The notes under the pieces are model-generated. The model saw only the letters and a list, made by a program, of their open reading frames with translations. It was not told where the DNA came from and searched no databases. Below are positions 1 through 8,415 of a stretch of DNA of 64,000 nt, one piece after another. Source of the DNA: Cumulibacter sp047975195 (GTDB taxonomy: Bacteria > Actinomycetota > Actinomycetes > Mycobacteriales > Antricoccaceae); the NCBI GenBank assembly GCA_047975195.1, contig JBKEDB010000034.1, positions 1-64,000 on the forward strand, read 5' to 3'. Numbering within the stretch: the stretch's first letter is position 1; each line of letters starts with the position of its first letter. The position numbers were made by a program, and so were the translations under genes.

Positions 1-388
1 CGAGCAGCGCGTCGTTGAGGGACGCACCTCGGGTGCCGCGTCGACCAGTAGCGAGATCCAGTTCAAGGTCACAGGTACCCGCCGCCACGCTGATCGCCCC
101 CAGCGCCGCGGCCGACAGCGGGCTGCGGCCCAGATTCGTGTGCACGAGAACACCGGTCCCGTTGAGCACTCGTCGCACGCCGACCAACCCCCGGGCCAGG
201 CGGACCTCAAGGTCGGCGATGGCCTGCGCAGGTTCGACGTCACCTTCGCGTACGGCGTCCTGCACGTCGTGCACTACGCGTTTGACGAATCGTCGCCCGT
301 ACGACTCGATCGCGGCGGTCGCCACTGCCGTGCTCAGCAGCGCGTCGGTCCTCGGCACTCGCGCCCGCGGATCGATCGGTTCGGTCAT
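1..388 (-). CDS. selA: L-seryl-tRNA(Sec) selenium transferase, N-terminal part (runs off the left edge)
   Basis: SelA is a PLP enzyme that converts seryl-tRNA(Sec) to selenocysteinyl-tRNA(Sec) using selenophosphate. Reading the minus strand from the ATG at 388 gives about 129 residues with no stop. They contain the SelA N-terminal signature VLNGTGVLVHTNLGRSPLS, followed by CDLELDLATGRRGTRG, both characteristic of the family. The PLP lysine and the rest of the enzyme lie beyond base 1. The gene diverges from the flavin-binding protein at 499. No tRNA(Sec) is evident in the 110 bp between them; selB, selD or a formate dehydrogenase would be expected to the left. The family call is secure from these motifs; completeness cannot be judged. 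Confidence 0.9.
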   Translation of the reverse strand, partial: MTEPIDPRARVPRTDALLSTAVATAAIESYGRRFVKRVVHDVQDAVREGDVEPAQAIADLEVRLARGLVGVRRVLNGTGVLVHTNLGRSPLSAAALGAISVAAGTCDLELDLATGRRGTRGASLNDALL

Positions 389-498
389 ATCCGCCCCTTC
401 GCTCACCGGCCGTACCTGTCGTGCACATCTTTCCACGCAGTCGAATATTGACGCACGAATCCATTGACCTTCTGACGAGGTCGACGTACACCTAGGGG

Positions 499-921
499 AT
501 GAGCGAGCCACGAGTCAGCGTGATCACCGAGGAAGAGTGCTGGGATCTGCTCAGCAGCCGACCGATTGGCCGCGTCGCCATGATCATCGGCGACGAGGTC
601 GAGGTCTTTCCCGTCAACTACGAGTTGCGCGAGGGCTCGATGTATATCCGCACCGCGGAGGGCACCAAGTTGTTCGGGATCGCGCTCGGGCGGCCCGTCG
701 CGTTCGAAATCGACGATTGGGACGACGAGGCGGGGTGGAGCGTGATTGCCAAGTGCTCGGCACGGCAACTCGACCGTGAGTTCGAGATTGAGGAGGCCGA
801 GAAACTTGGCCTAAGCCGTTGGGTCGCCGAGTCCAGAGACGTGCTGGTCCGCCTGACGCCGATTAAGGTCACCGGACGACGGTTCAGGTTCGACGTTCCA
901 CAAGGCGCCCGGATCGAGTAG
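499..921 (+). CDS. Pyridoxamine 5'-phosphate oxidase family flavin-binding protein
   Basis: A 140-residue protein of the small split-barrel flavin/F420-binding type (PPOX-like). The opening (EEECWDLLSSRPIGRVAM) followed by FPVNYELREGSMYIRTAEGTK is typical of actinobacterial members, where the short strand-turn-strand repeats form the FMN or F420 pocket. The length suits a single domain. The start follows a purine-rich stretch (ctagggg). It diverges from selA and precedes a histidine phosphatase by about 100 bp. Members are usually soluble and reduce small oxidised compounds or only bind cofactor. Neither the substrate nor the choice between FMN and F420 can be read from sequence. Confidence 0.8.
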   Translation: MSEPRVSVITEEECWDLLSSRPIGRVAMIIGDEVEVFPVNYELREGSMYIRTAEGTKLFGIALGRPVAFEIDDWDDEAGWSVIAKCSARQLDREFEIEEAEKLGLSRWVAESRDVLVRLTPIKVTGRRFRFDVPQGARIE

Positions 922-1022
922 TCTGCGTCGGACCTGGATGCTGCCTAGCCTCCGAGAGGCGCCAACCAGGCGCGCCGGTGGAAGCCACGGTGACCGGCGA
1001 ACTACCTGGATAGGCTGGGCGT

Positions 1023-1706
1023 ATGGGGGCTCGATACCGACCGAAACGGATCATCCTGGTGCGGCACGGAGAGAGCCAGGGCAACGTCGATGACACGATC
1101 TACGAAACCGTTCCCGACCACGCGCTACATCTGACCGAACGCGGCCGCGCACAAGTACGTGCGGCAGGGGTCCGGCTACGCGAACTCATCGACGGCGAGT
1201 CGCTGCGGGTCTGGGCCTCGCCGTACATCCGCACTCGCCAGAGCGCGATGCTGCTCGACCTCGGCATCGCCGAGGACGACCTGCGACTCGAACCGCGACT
1301 ACGCGAGCAGGACTGGGCGAACTTCCAAGATCCGGCGCAGATCAAGATGGAGAAGCGGATCCGCAACGAGTACGGGCACTTCTGGTACCGCTTTACGAAT
1401 GGGGAGTCCGGCTCCGATGTCTACGACCGGGTGTCTACCTTTCTGGAGTCGTTACATCGCAACTTCGCCGAACCCGAGATGTCCGAGAACGTGGTCATCG
1501 TGACGCACGGGCTGACGATGCGTCTGTTCTGCATGCGGTGGTTCCACTGGAGCGTGGAGTACTTCGAGTCCATCTCGAATCCGGACAACGGCGAGTTCAT
1601 CGTTCTTGGACTGCAGCAGGACGGGCGATACAAGCTCAACGCTCCGTTCGAGCAGTGGAACCCGGAGGTGGTTCCCACGCCGCGCGAGCGCTCGTCCTGG
1701 CACTGA
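1023..1706 (+). CDS. Histidine phosphatase family protein (phosphoglycerate mutase-like)
   Basis: A 227-residue protein with the catalytic signature VRHGESQGN near residues 14-22 (the His becomes phosphorylated), a conserved arginine region (ASPYIRTRQSA), and the second catalytic histidine in VIVTHGLTMRLF. This is the branch-1 histidine phosphatase fold. The sequence does not separate a broad-specificity phosphatase from a true mutase; the DLRLEPRLREQDWANFQ stretch resembles actinobacterial phosphatases rather than glycolytic Gpm. It stands alone, with about 150 bp to the acyl-CoA dehydrogenase downstream. Confidence 0.88.
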   Translation: MGARYRPKRIILVRHGESQGNVDDTIYETVPDHALHLTERGRAQVRAAGVRLRELIDGESLRVWASPYIRTRQSAMLLDLGIAEDDLRLEPRLREQDWANFQDPAQIKMEKRIRNEYGHFWYRFTNGESGSDVYDRVSTFLESLHRNFAEPEMSENVVIVTHGLTMRLFCMRWFHWSVEYFESISNPDNGEFIVLGLQQDGRYKLNAPFEQWNPEVVPTPRERSSWH

Positions 1707-1857
1707 GAGCCTGCCCTGGCGCGCTTTGACATACCACGCGACACCAACGTAAGTTAATTTCAGTTAGCCACCGCAGGCACGCAATCGTGCCGCCCCGGAG
1801 GCATTCGACTTTGATCGGTTAATTCGTACTAGCCATCCAACGAGATCGGACCGACTC

Positions 1858-3009
1858 ATGGACCGCACCATCTACAACGAAGACCACGAGGCTTTCCGCT
1901 CGACGATTCGCAGCTTCATAGCCAAGGAGGTCACCCCGAACTACCCGCAGTGGCAGTCAATGGGCTACGTCCCACACGACTTCTATAAGCAGCTGGCAAG
2001 CACGGGCGCGACAGCGTTTGATATCCCCGAGGAGTACGGCGGCGCCGGCAAGATCAGTTACAAGTACCAGGCCGTGATGACCGAGGAGGCCGCGCGTGCG
2101 GCGGTTTCGTTCGGCAACTACAACATCTCGACCGGGATCATCGTGCCGTACCTGCTCAATCTTGCCAACGAAGAACAAAAGAAGCGCTGGTTCCCCGGCA
2201 TCGCCAGCGGCGAGCTGCTGCTGGCGATCGCGATGACCGAACCGGGCACCGGCTCCGACCTCGCCGGCATCCAAACGACCGCGCGCCTCGACGGAGGCGA
2301 CTTTGTCATCAACGGCGCCAAGACGTTCATTACCGGCAGCTCGCAAGCCGATCTCATCATCGTCGTCGCACGCACCTCTGCTCCCACCGGCGACAACCGC
2401 CGCGAGGGCTTGTCCTTGCTGGTTATGGACACGAAGACGGCCGGGTTCTCAGTTGGCCGCCGGCTCGAGAAGATCGGTCTGAAGTCCAGCGATACCTGCG
2501 AACTGTCGTTCACGGACGTTCACGTGCCCGCCGAGAACCTCCTCGGCGAGGAGGGTAAAGCGTTCTCGTACCTGGGTAGTAACCTCCCTCGCGAACGCCT
2601 GACGATCGCAGTGCAGAGCTACGCATTGGCTCGGTCGGCGATTGAACACACCGTCGACTATGTGAAGAACCGGCACGTCTTCGACAAGCCACTGTCCGGG
2701 TTCCAGAACACCAAGTTCGTACTAGCCGACTGTGCCGCCACGGTCGAGGCGGCCGAAGCGATGGTCGACCGCGCTATCGAGGCGGACGACGCCGGCACTC
2801 TCACGGCCGTTGACGCTGCCAAAGCGAAACTGTTCTGTACCGAGATGGCCGGACGGGTCGCCGACAAGTGCCTGCAGTTACACGGCGGATACGGCTACGT
2901 GCTTGAGTACCCCATCGCGAATATGTACGCCGACACTCGTGTCTCGCGGATATACGGCGGCACCAGCGAGGTCATGCGCACGATCATCGCAAAGTCGATG
3001 AACCTCTGA
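1858..3009 (+). CDS. Acyl-CoA dehydrogenase
   Basis: A full-length (383 aa) flavoprotein of fatty-acid or branched-chain acyl-CoA beta-oxidation. It shows the family motifs AMTEPGTGSDLAG (FAD/substrate loop), FITGSSQADLIIVVARTS, the QLHGGYGY segment and the C-terminal IYGGTSEVMRTIIAKSM, where the EVMR helix is typical. The ATG at 1858 follows about 150 bp of AT-richer DNA that includes the short inverted repeat GGCACG-caat-CGTGCC (1776-1791), a possible operator. The tandem-TetR regulator begins 90 bp downstream on the same strand and is the obvious candidate regulator. The acyl chain preferred cannot be told from sequence. Confidence 0.92.
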   Translation: MDRTIYNEDHEAFRSTIRSFIAKEVTPNYPQWQSMGYVPHDFYKQLASTGATAFDIPEEYGGAGKISYKYQAVMTEEAARAAVSFGNYNISTGIIVPYLLNLANEEQKKRWFPGIASGELLLAIAMTEPGTGSDLAGIQTTARLDGGDFVINGAKTFITGSSQADLIIVVARTSAPTGDNRREGLSLLVMDTKTAGFSVGRRLEKIGLKSSDTCELSFTDVHVPAENLLGEEGKAFSYLGSNLPRERLTIAVQSYALARSAIEHTVDYVKNRHVFDKPLSGFQNTKFVLADCAATVEAAEAMVDRAIEADDAGTLTAVDAAKAKLFCTEMAGRVADKCLQLHGGYGYVLEYPIANMYADTRVSRIYGGTSEVMRTIIAKSMNL

Positions 3010-3099
3010 GCTCCCATCCCCGCGCACACGAGACGCTATGCTGCCGCGCGTGAGGATGACGCACCGTCTCCCGGAGGGCACCCTCCGAAGGGCACAGAC

Positions 3100-4296
3100 A
3101 TGAACGAAACTGCAGACTCGCCCGTCGTCCGCACACTGATATCCCAGTCACGCCCGCGCTCGCGGGATCGCAAGGCACAGATCATCGCCGCGGCCGCCGA
3201 TCTGTTCCGGCAGCGGGGCTTTCACCGCGTCACGCTCACCGACATCGCCGACGCCGTGGGGATCTCCGCGCCAGCGATCTACCGGCACGTGCGCAACAAG
3301 CAGGAACTGTTGCTCGCCGCTGTGCAAGACGGCCTGGCCACCCTCGAGGAGCCCGCCCGCGCCGCTGCGAACATCGACGAACTCGTGACGGCGTCAGTCG
3401 AGTTTTCAGTGCAGCACACTGGACTCGCAGCGCTCTGGCAGCGCGAGGCCCGCCATCTGCCGGACGGGGAGCGCGCTCAGGCGCGCTCACGCCTGACCGG
3501 TATCGTGCGCGAGATAGCGAGGATAATCGGCATCGAGCGCCGCGAACTGTCAACAGCCGATACAGAGCTACTCGCCTGGTCACTGCTTGGCGCATTGGCG
3601 GGCTCCGCCACACGGGGCGCCAATATCCCGCGACCACGCCGCCAACAACTGGCCTATGGCATCGCACACGCTGTCGCACGCTGCGCGCTGCGAACCGAGT
3701 CCGCCAGCGCCACAGCCGAGCGAGCGCGTCACCAAGCGAATCTCGATACCCGCCGCGAGCAACTGCTCAACGCAGCAATCGAACTGTTCGACCGGCGCGG
3801 TTACGGATCGGTCAGCATGAATGACATCGGCGCGGAGGTGGGCATCGCCGGGCCGAGCGTGTACAAGCACTTCCCCGCGAAGACCGAACTCTTGATCGCG
3901 GCGATGGTGCGCGGGAACGAACGGCTGCACGCTGGAATCCCACTGGTGCACGACACGATCGACCCACAGGAATCACTGCACGTTCTGCTGCGCTCGCACA
4001 TCGACTTCTCGGTGCGCAACAGCCATCTGATCGGACTGCTGATCAGTGAGCGCGACCAACTCCCCGAGCACGAGCGCGCGGCCACCTATCGGGCCCAGGA
4101 CGACTACTTACGCGTGTGGGTGCGGGTCGTCGATCAGGCTATCCCCGGTAGCGATCCACGCGAATTGGCCTTGCGGGTCAACGCTGTATTCTCTGTTATT
4201 AACAACCTGGTACGCACGGGGAACGCGTATCGTCGAGCCGACTTGCCCGCGCGGTTGACGGAGCTCGCCATGGCAATACTGGCCACTGACACCTAA
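3100..4296 (+). CDS. Tandem (two-repeat) TetR-family transcriptional regulator, Mce3R-like architecture
   Basis: At 398 residues this is twice the usual TetR length because it carries two complete TetR units. The first helix-turn-helix is at about residues 25-75 (LFRQRGFHRVTLTDIADAVG, then ISAPAIYRHVRNKQELLLAA). The second is at about 215-265 (LFDRRGYGSVSMNDIGAEVG, then IAGPSVYKHFPAKTELLIAA). Each is followed by its own alpha-helical ligand-binding region. Known two-repeat TetR proteins such as mycobacterial Mce3R bind asymmetric operators and control lipid metabolism genes. Its position directly after an acyl-CoA dehydrogenase fits lipid control, but the target and ligand are inference. No frameshift or fusion scar is visible and both HTH units look intact. 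Confidence 0.9.
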   Translation: MNETADSPVVRTLISQSRPRSRDRKAQIIAAAADLFRQRGFHRVTLTDIADAVGISAPAIYRHVRNKQELLLAAVQDGLATLEEPARAAANIDELVTASVEFSVQHTGLAALWQREARHLPDGERAQARSRLTGIVREIARIIGIERRELSTADTELLAWSLLGALAGSATRGANIPRPRRQQLAYGIAHAVARCALRTESASATAERARHQANLDTRREQLLNAAIELFDRRGYGSVSMNDIGAEVGIAGPSVYKHFPAKTELLIAAMVRGNERLHAGIPLVHDTIDPQESLHVLLRSHIDFSVRNSHLIGLLISERDQLPEHERAATYRAQDDYLRVWVRVVDQAIPGSDPRELALRVNAVFSVINNLVRTGNAYRRADLPARLTELAMAILATDT

Positions 4297-4344
4297 TGGC
4301 CGGGAACCGCAGCGGCCCGATGCCCCGATTCAGCAGGGTGATTC

Positions 4345-5307
4345 TTAGGCGAGGCAGGTCAGCGGATTGCCGTCGTTGAACGTGACCATATCTCCGATCG
4401 CTTTTATAGCGTCGATCGGTGCGCCGCGTTGGGCGCCGTCCAGTTCAAGGTATGCGCGATGCAAGTTGCCGACGATACGTTCGGAATCGGTGAGGTCGGC
4501 GAACTTGCCTAGATCTGCCTCGCGAGCGAGTTCGAGCGGCGGGATGCCGGCCGAGTGTCCCTGCACCGAAAGTTCCCGGACGAAGCGCAGATACTCCAAG
4601 ACCTCATCGATCGTCTCCGGCGTGCAGATGTCGCCATGCCCGGGCACGATCACGTCTGCGGGGAATCGCTTCAGCGCGTCTACGACTTCGATTGCACCGG
4701 TCACCGACCCCATCAAGAGAAATGGCGTGCCGCCGTTGAAGAGCAGATCACCGGCGAACAGCACTCGCCGTTCGGGCAACCACACGATCGAGTCGTTCGT
4801 GGTGTGCGCGGGATGCCCAAGGTGGCGGACTTCGAGTTTCAGATCGTCGACGTACAGGTCTACACCCGTTGTATAGGTGAGAAACGGCGGTGCAGGCTCG
4901 ATATCACCCCAATCTGGTCCGCCGTCCGGGCCGGCGAAAATCCCGGCGCGCTGCAACCGTTGGATGCCTTCTTTGCCATCTTCGACGATCAACCGTCGCG
5001 CCTGCTCGTGCGCGACGATAGTCGCGCCCTCGAACAAGAAGTTCCCGTTGGTGTGGTCGCCATGGTGATGGGTGTTGACGAGGGTGGTCACCGGGGCGGA
5101 CGTCGTCCTCGCGATCGCATCGCGGTACGCAGTCGTCCGCGCCACGGTCGAACTGGAATCAATCGACATCGTGTGCTTGCGCCCGGCCACGAAGCCCATG
5201 TTGTTGATCCACCAACTGCCATCGGGCTGAATATAGGCGAACACGCCGTCGGAGACCTCCTCGATGCGTGGTGGGCCTGGCGTGCGGTGCGCGTGTCCTG
5301 AACTCAT
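4345..5307 (-). CDS. MBL-fold metallo-hydrolase
   Basis: A 320-residue metallo-beta-lactamase-fold protein. The metal-binding HxHxDH motif is present as NTHHHGDHTNGN, followed by the ligand-containing GHPAHTTNDSIVWLPE and FAGDLLFNGG, and later VPGHGDICTP. All expected zinc ligands (three His clusters and the bridging Asp) are present, so it should be an active hydrolase. The C-terminal part (FVRELSVQGHSAGIPPLELA) is helical and of the type seen in actinobacterial glyoxalase II-like enzymes. It is convergent with the TetR gene and starts 90 bp from the end of the aldo/keto reductase, the likely upstream gene on the same strand. The substrate is unknown. Confidence 0.85.
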   Translation of the reverse strand: MSSGHAHRTPGPPRIEEVSDGVFAYIQPDGSWWINNMGFVAGRKHTMSIDSSSTVARTTAYRDAIARTTSAPVTTLVNTHHHGDHTNGNFLFEGATIVAHEQARRLIVEDGKEGIQRLQRAGIFAGPDGGPDWGDIEPAPPFLTYTTGVDLYVDDLKLEVRHLGHPAHTTNDSIVWLPERRVLFAGDLLFNGGTPFLLMGSVTGAIEVVDALKRFPADVIVPGHGDICTPETIDEVLEYLRFVRELSVQGHSAGIPPLELAREADLGKFADLTDSERIVGNLHRAYLELDGAQRGAPIDAIKAIGDMVTFNDGNPLTCLA

Positions 5308-5396
5308 CGTTGCCCCCTCGGCGTCGTGTCCCTAGCGTGTCAGAACCGCGCCGAGTCCGCACGCCACCAGGAACCCGGCATCGCGACCCCGACTCC

Positions 5397-6365
5397 TCAC
5401 CGCGCGAAGACCCGCTCGATCGCTGCGAGCGCGTCGGGGGGAAGTTCGGTGCGCCCGGCCCCGGCGTTAGCAGCAACCTGGTCGGGCGACGTCGCTCCCG
5501 CGATCACGCTGGTCAGCCCCTGTCGGGACAGCAGCCAGCCGAACGTCGCCTGCAGCATCGTCACGCCGGCGTCATCACACGTCGCCTGGAACCTCTGCAA
5601 CTGTGACCAGTCGACGCTGGCGACCATCTCCGGTTTGAGAGCGGCCAACCGCGAGCCCTGCGGGGTCTTGCCTTGCGTGTATTTGCCGGTCAGTAATCCG
5701 TTAGCCAGCGGGTAGTACGGCAGAAATCCCATACCCGCTGCCGCCAGCGTAGGCAGGACCGATTGTTCCGGGGCACGATTCAGCAAGGAGTAATCGTTCT
5801 GCCCGGAAACAAACGGGGTCAATCCGTCCGCCGCCGCCACGGCGTTCGACTCTTCGATTTCGGCGGCGGTGAAGTTCGTATGTCCGATGTGCCGGACCTT
5901 GCCTTCGTCAATCAGTTCCTGCAGCGCGCCGAGCGTGTCAGCGATCGGTGTGAGTGGATCGGGCGTGTGGAACTGGTAGAGGTCAACATAATCGGTGCGC
6001 AGTCGACGTAACGACGACTCGAGCGCATTGCGGATATAGGTACGGGCGCCCTTCGGGCCCCAGTCCTGCGCGCCGGACGCAATCGCTGCCTGATGTCCCC
6101 ATTTCGTCGCGATCACGACGTCACCGCGATTACGTTTGCGTAGCGCCTCGCCGAGCAGCAGCTCGCTGGTCCCGGGTGGCTGGCCGTACATCTCCGCAGT
6201 GTCGAAGAACGTCACACCGTTGTTGATCGCGGCGTCCACCACGGCGCGTGTTCCTTCAAAGGACACCGTCGCGGTTCCTGGCCGACCGAAGTTATTGCAG
6301 CCAATTCCGACGACGGTGATCCGCGGTCCGCCTTTACCCAGTTCGCGCTGTGGAAGCTCAGTCAT
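5397..6365 (-). CDS. Aldo/keto reductase
   Basis: A 322-residue NADPH-dependent oxidoreductase of the (beta/alpha)8 barrel family. The catalytic tetrad is visible: Asp and Tyr in FFDTAEMYG, Lys in VVIATKWGH, and His in LYQFHTPDP. The C-terminal cofactor segment SVIAGATSPDQVAANAGAG is typical of the YajO/YghZ-like branch. It is on the same strand as the MBL hydrolase and may be cotranscribed with it. DAHP synthase lies 120 bp upstream on the same strand but has its own leader. Physiological substrate is not predictable. Confidence 0.9.
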   Translation of the reverse strand: MTELPQRELGKGGPRITVVGIGCNNFGRPGTATVSFEGTRAVVDAAINNGVTFFDTAEMYGQPPGTSELLLGEALRKRNRGDVVIATKWGHQAAIASGAQDWGPKGARTYIRNALESSLRRLRTDYVDLYQFHTPDPLTPIADTLGALQELIDEGKVRHIGHTNFTAAEIEESNAVAAADGLTPFVSGQNDYSLLNRAPEQSVLPTLAAAGMGFLPYYPLANGLLTGKYTQGKTPQGSRLAALKPEMVASVDWSQLQRFQATCDDAGVTMLQATFGWLLSRQGLTSVIAGATSPDQVAANAGAGRTELPPDALAAIERVFAR

Positions 6366-6486
6366 GCCCGAAGCCTATTGCGCAGGGCGCCGCCCGTCAT
6401 CGCCCACACATGCGGCCAACAGGCGTCGCCGCTACGCTCGCACCCGCCCGGTCGACGACCGAGCAGGGTGCGAGCGATCGGTGGGG

Positions 6487-7554
6487 TTAGGCGGTGCGGC
6501 GGGCGCGGACGCTGCCGGCGAGGTCGTTAAGAAGCGCCTCGGTGGCCTCCCATGACATGCACGCGTCGGTCACCGACTGGCCGTAGGTGAGTCCGGACGG
6601 GGCCGGCTTCTGGTTCCCTTCGACGATGAAGCTCTCCAGCATCACCCCGACGATGTCGCGCGAACCACTCGCGATCTGCTCGCCGACCTCTCGCGCGACC
6701 TCCGCCTGGCGGACGTGATCCTTGCGGCTGTTCCCGTGGCTGGCGTCGATGACGACCCGCGCGGGCAAGCTGGCCTTCTTCAGAAGCGTCATCGTCGCGG
6801 CCACCGAATCAGCGTCGTAGTTCGGCGCGGCGCGGCCGCCCCGGAGGATCACGTGACCGTCTGGGTTACCGTCAGTCATCACCACAGCACCACGCCCGTC
6901 GGCGTCGACGCCGAGGAAAGTCTGCGCGGCGGAAGCCGCCACGCATGCGTCGACGGCGACCTGGACGTCGCCGTCCGAGCCGTTCTTCAGTCCGATCGGC
7001 ATCGAGATGCCCGACGCGAGTTGACGATGCACCTGCGATTCGACCGTACGGGCACCGATAGCGCCGTAGGTCACCGTGTCTGCGATGTACTGCGGCGTGG
7101 TCGTCTCGAGGTATTCGCAACCGGCCGGGACCCCAGCGGCGAGTACGTCAAGCAATACGCGACGAGCCAGGCGCAGACCGCGCGGAATGTCGTAGCTGCC
7201 ATCGATCGCAGGGTCGTTGATCAGACCCTTCCACCCGGTTGTGGTGCGCGGCTTCTCGAAGTACACCCGCATCACGATCAACAGGTCATCCCCTAGGCGG
7301 TCGGAGACCGCCGAAAGCCGACGTGCGTAATCGAGAACAGCCTCGGGATCATGCGCGGAACATGGCCCTACGACCACCAAAAGGCGATCGTCTTCACCGC
7401 GCAGCACTTCTTGGGATTCCTTGCGGGAGCGTGCAACAAGGTCGGCGGCGTCGTCGGGCAGCGGCAGTTCTTCGCGGATCTCTCGTGGGGTCGGCAGCGG
7501 TTGGATCTGGCGAACCCGAAGGTTCTCAGTGTTCTGGCGAAGTGCGGCGTTCAT
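6487..7554 (-). CDS. aroG: 3-deoxy-7-phosphoheptulonate (DAHP) synthase, type I
   Basis: Catalyses the first step of the shikimate pathway, condensing phosphoenolpyruvate and erythrose 4-phosphate. The 355-residue length and motifs match the E. coli AroF/G/H class: VVVGPCSAHDPE, MRVYFEKPRTTTGWKG, GLKNGSDGDVQ, VIDASHGNSRKDH and GQSVTDACMSWE. The ATG is preceded by a good Shine-Dalgarno sequence (aggagaggg). The gene sits behind a short leader ORF with a Tyr-Trp-Phe-Phe run and two strong hairpins (7622-7702), which points to aromatic amino acid attenuation. Residue-level feedback specificity (Phe, Tyr or Trp) is not called here. Confidence 0.95.
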   Translation of the reverse strand: MNAALRQNTENLRVRQIQPLPTPREIREELPLPDDAADLVARSRKESQEVLRGEDDRLLVVVGPCSAHDPEAVLDYARRLSAVSDRLGDDLLIVMRVYFEKPRTTTGWKGLINDPAIDGSYDIPRGLRLARRVLLDVLAAGVPAGCEYLETTTPQYIADTVTYGAIGARTVESQVHRQLASGISMPIGLKNGSDGDVQVAVDACVAASAAQTFLGVDADGRGAVVMTDGNPDGHVILRGGRAAPNYDADSVAATMTLLKKASLPARVVIDASHGNSRKDHVRQAEVAREVGEQIASGSRDIVGVMLESFIVEGNQKPAPSGLTYGQSVTDACMSWEATEALLNDLAGSVRARRTA

Positions 7555-7621
7555 CTGGGGTGTCCCTCTCCTGTACGGCGGTTCACCCCACGTCCCGGAG
7601 CGCCCGCCTCTTGAATGGCGA

Positions 7622-7702
7622 AAGGCGCGGACCGTTGCGGTCCACGCCTTAGTCGGCTCCGGTTGCGCGCGTCAGATGCGAGTTGCGCCGGCCGGAGCCG
7701 AC
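7622..7702 (-). promoter_or_regulatory. Predicted transcription attenuator of aroG: pause hairpin plus terminator-like hairpin
   Basis: Two hairpins lie between the leader peptide and aroG. The first has perfect 11-bp arms (7692-7702 and 7652-7662); its 5' arm lies inside the leader peptide codons just after the Tyr-Trp-Phe-Phe run, so a ribosome stalled there would mask it. The second has 13-bp arms with one mismatch (7638-7650 and 7622-7634) and a three-base loop, followed by a short run of T and a GC-rich tail, so it is only a weak intrinsic terminator by E. coli standards. I did not find an obvious strong alternative pairing between the two hairpins; folding would be needed. The arrangement is seen directly; the attenuation role is inferred. 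Confidence 0.65.
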
Positions 7703-7734
7703 CCAAAAAACCAATACTGACTCACGGGAAGCAT
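7672..7734 (-). CDS. Aromatic leader peptide (20 aa, contains Tyr-Trp-Phe-Phe)
   Basis: A 20-codon ORF reading MLPVSQYWFFGSAPAGATRI, about 120 bp upstream of DAHP synthase. The four consecutive codons TAT TGG TTT TTT cover all three aromatic amino acids whose synthesis begins with DAHP synthase, and its 3' half overlaps the first attenuator hairpin. This is the design of ribosome-mediated attenuation leaders known in proteobacterial trp/phe operons and predicted for several actinobacterial amino-acid genes. The TATGAT hexamer at 7741-7746 would place the transcript start on or next to the ATG, so the peptide is probably translated from a leaderless message. Confidence 0.75.
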   Translation of the reverse strand: MLPVSQYWFFGSAPAGATRI

Positions 7735-7740
7735 GAAGCG

Positions 7741-7746
7741 ATCATA
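7741..7746 (-). promoter_or_regulatory. Putative -10 element (TATGAT) of the aroG leader
   Basis: The minus strand reads TATGAT six bases upstream of the leader peptide ATG, a near-consensus sigma-A -10 hexamer at the distance expected for a leaderless start. No convincing -35 hexamer is seen about 17 bp further upstream. Inferred from position and sequence only. Confidence 0.5.
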
Positions 7747-7780
7747 CCCGATGAACCGAGGGCGACTCTGTGATCTGCGC

Positions 7781-7834
7781 TGCACCCGCGACGACGGCGC
7801 GCGGACCGGGCCGCGCGCCGTCGTCGCGGGTGCA
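7781..7834 (-). terminator. Very strong hairpin terminator of the ferritin gene
   Basis: A perfect 24-bp inverted repeat (7781-7804 and 7811-7834) with a six-base loop begins immediately after the ferritin stop codon on the minus strand. It is very GC-rich and has no U-tract, as is common for actinobacterial terminators. It isolates ferritin from the aroG leader transcription unit downstream. Confidence 0.8.
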
Positions 7835-8344
7835 TTAATCCTCGGTCGTGCTCGTGGGGCGAGAGCCGAGCTCCGCGTCGAGCCGAAGTAGCCCGGGTCC
7901 GTCGTCATGAATCAACTTGATGCGATCAACAATCTCGGTCACCGTCGCTTCTTCCTCAATTTGCTCCGTCAGGAACCAGTTGAGCAGCGGACGCGAATCG
8001 AGGTCGCCGACCTCCTCGGAGTTGCGGTAGAGGTCACGAATCGCCTCCGACACCTTGCGCTCATGCTCCAGCGCCGCGGTGAACGCCGCCAGCGGGTTGT
8101 CCATTTCTTGGACATTCACGTCGGTCGATCCGATGGTCGGGTGGTTATCGCGGTCCAGGAGGTGATCGATGAACTTGTTAGCGTGCGCGATTTCCTCGTC
8201 GGCCTGATGGCGCAACCACGCGGCCATGCCGGGCAGGGAGAGGACGTCCATCTCGATGGCCAACTGGCGGTAGACCATTGATGCTTCGAACTCCATCGTG
8301 ATCTGCTGGCAGAAAGCCTTTTCCAGTGCGGTATCCATCTTCAT
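7835..8344 (-). CDS. Ferritin
   Basis: A 169-residue non-haem ferritin that stores iron as a ferrihydrite core after oxidising Fe(II). The four-helix-bundle ligands are visible: MEFEASMVYRQL (Glu of the ferroxidase site), HQADEEIAHANKF (the E-x-x-H pair), ALEHERKVSEAI and NWFLTEQIEEEATV. It resembles mycobacterial BfrB in length and pattern. The minus strand has TACGAT at 8352-8357, seven bases before the ATG, suggesting a leaderless transcript. Two DtxR/IdeR-like boxes lie further upstream (8416-8434 and 8468-8486). It is transcribed alone and ended by the 24-bp hairpin. Confidence 0.93.
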   Translation of the reverse strand: MKMDTALEKAFCQQITMEFEASMVYRQLAIEMDVLSLPGMAAWLRHQADEEIAHANKFIDHLLDRDNHPTIGSTDVNVQEMDNPLAAFTAALEHERKVSEAIRDLYRNSEEVGDLDSRPLLNWFLTEQIEEEATVTEIVDRIKLIHDDGPGLLRLDAELGSRPTSTTED

Positions 8345-8415
8345 GTGGACAATCGTAAGCCCACATTGGTCGAAGAATCACCAGTCATCCGGAAGTAATT
8401 TGTGCATTATGACGC

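Noticed and set aside
389..498. tRNA(Sec) gene between selA and the flavin-binding protein
   Set aside because: No T-arm (GGTTCGAATCC-like) or acceptor-stem pairing is visible and the spacer is only 110 bp.
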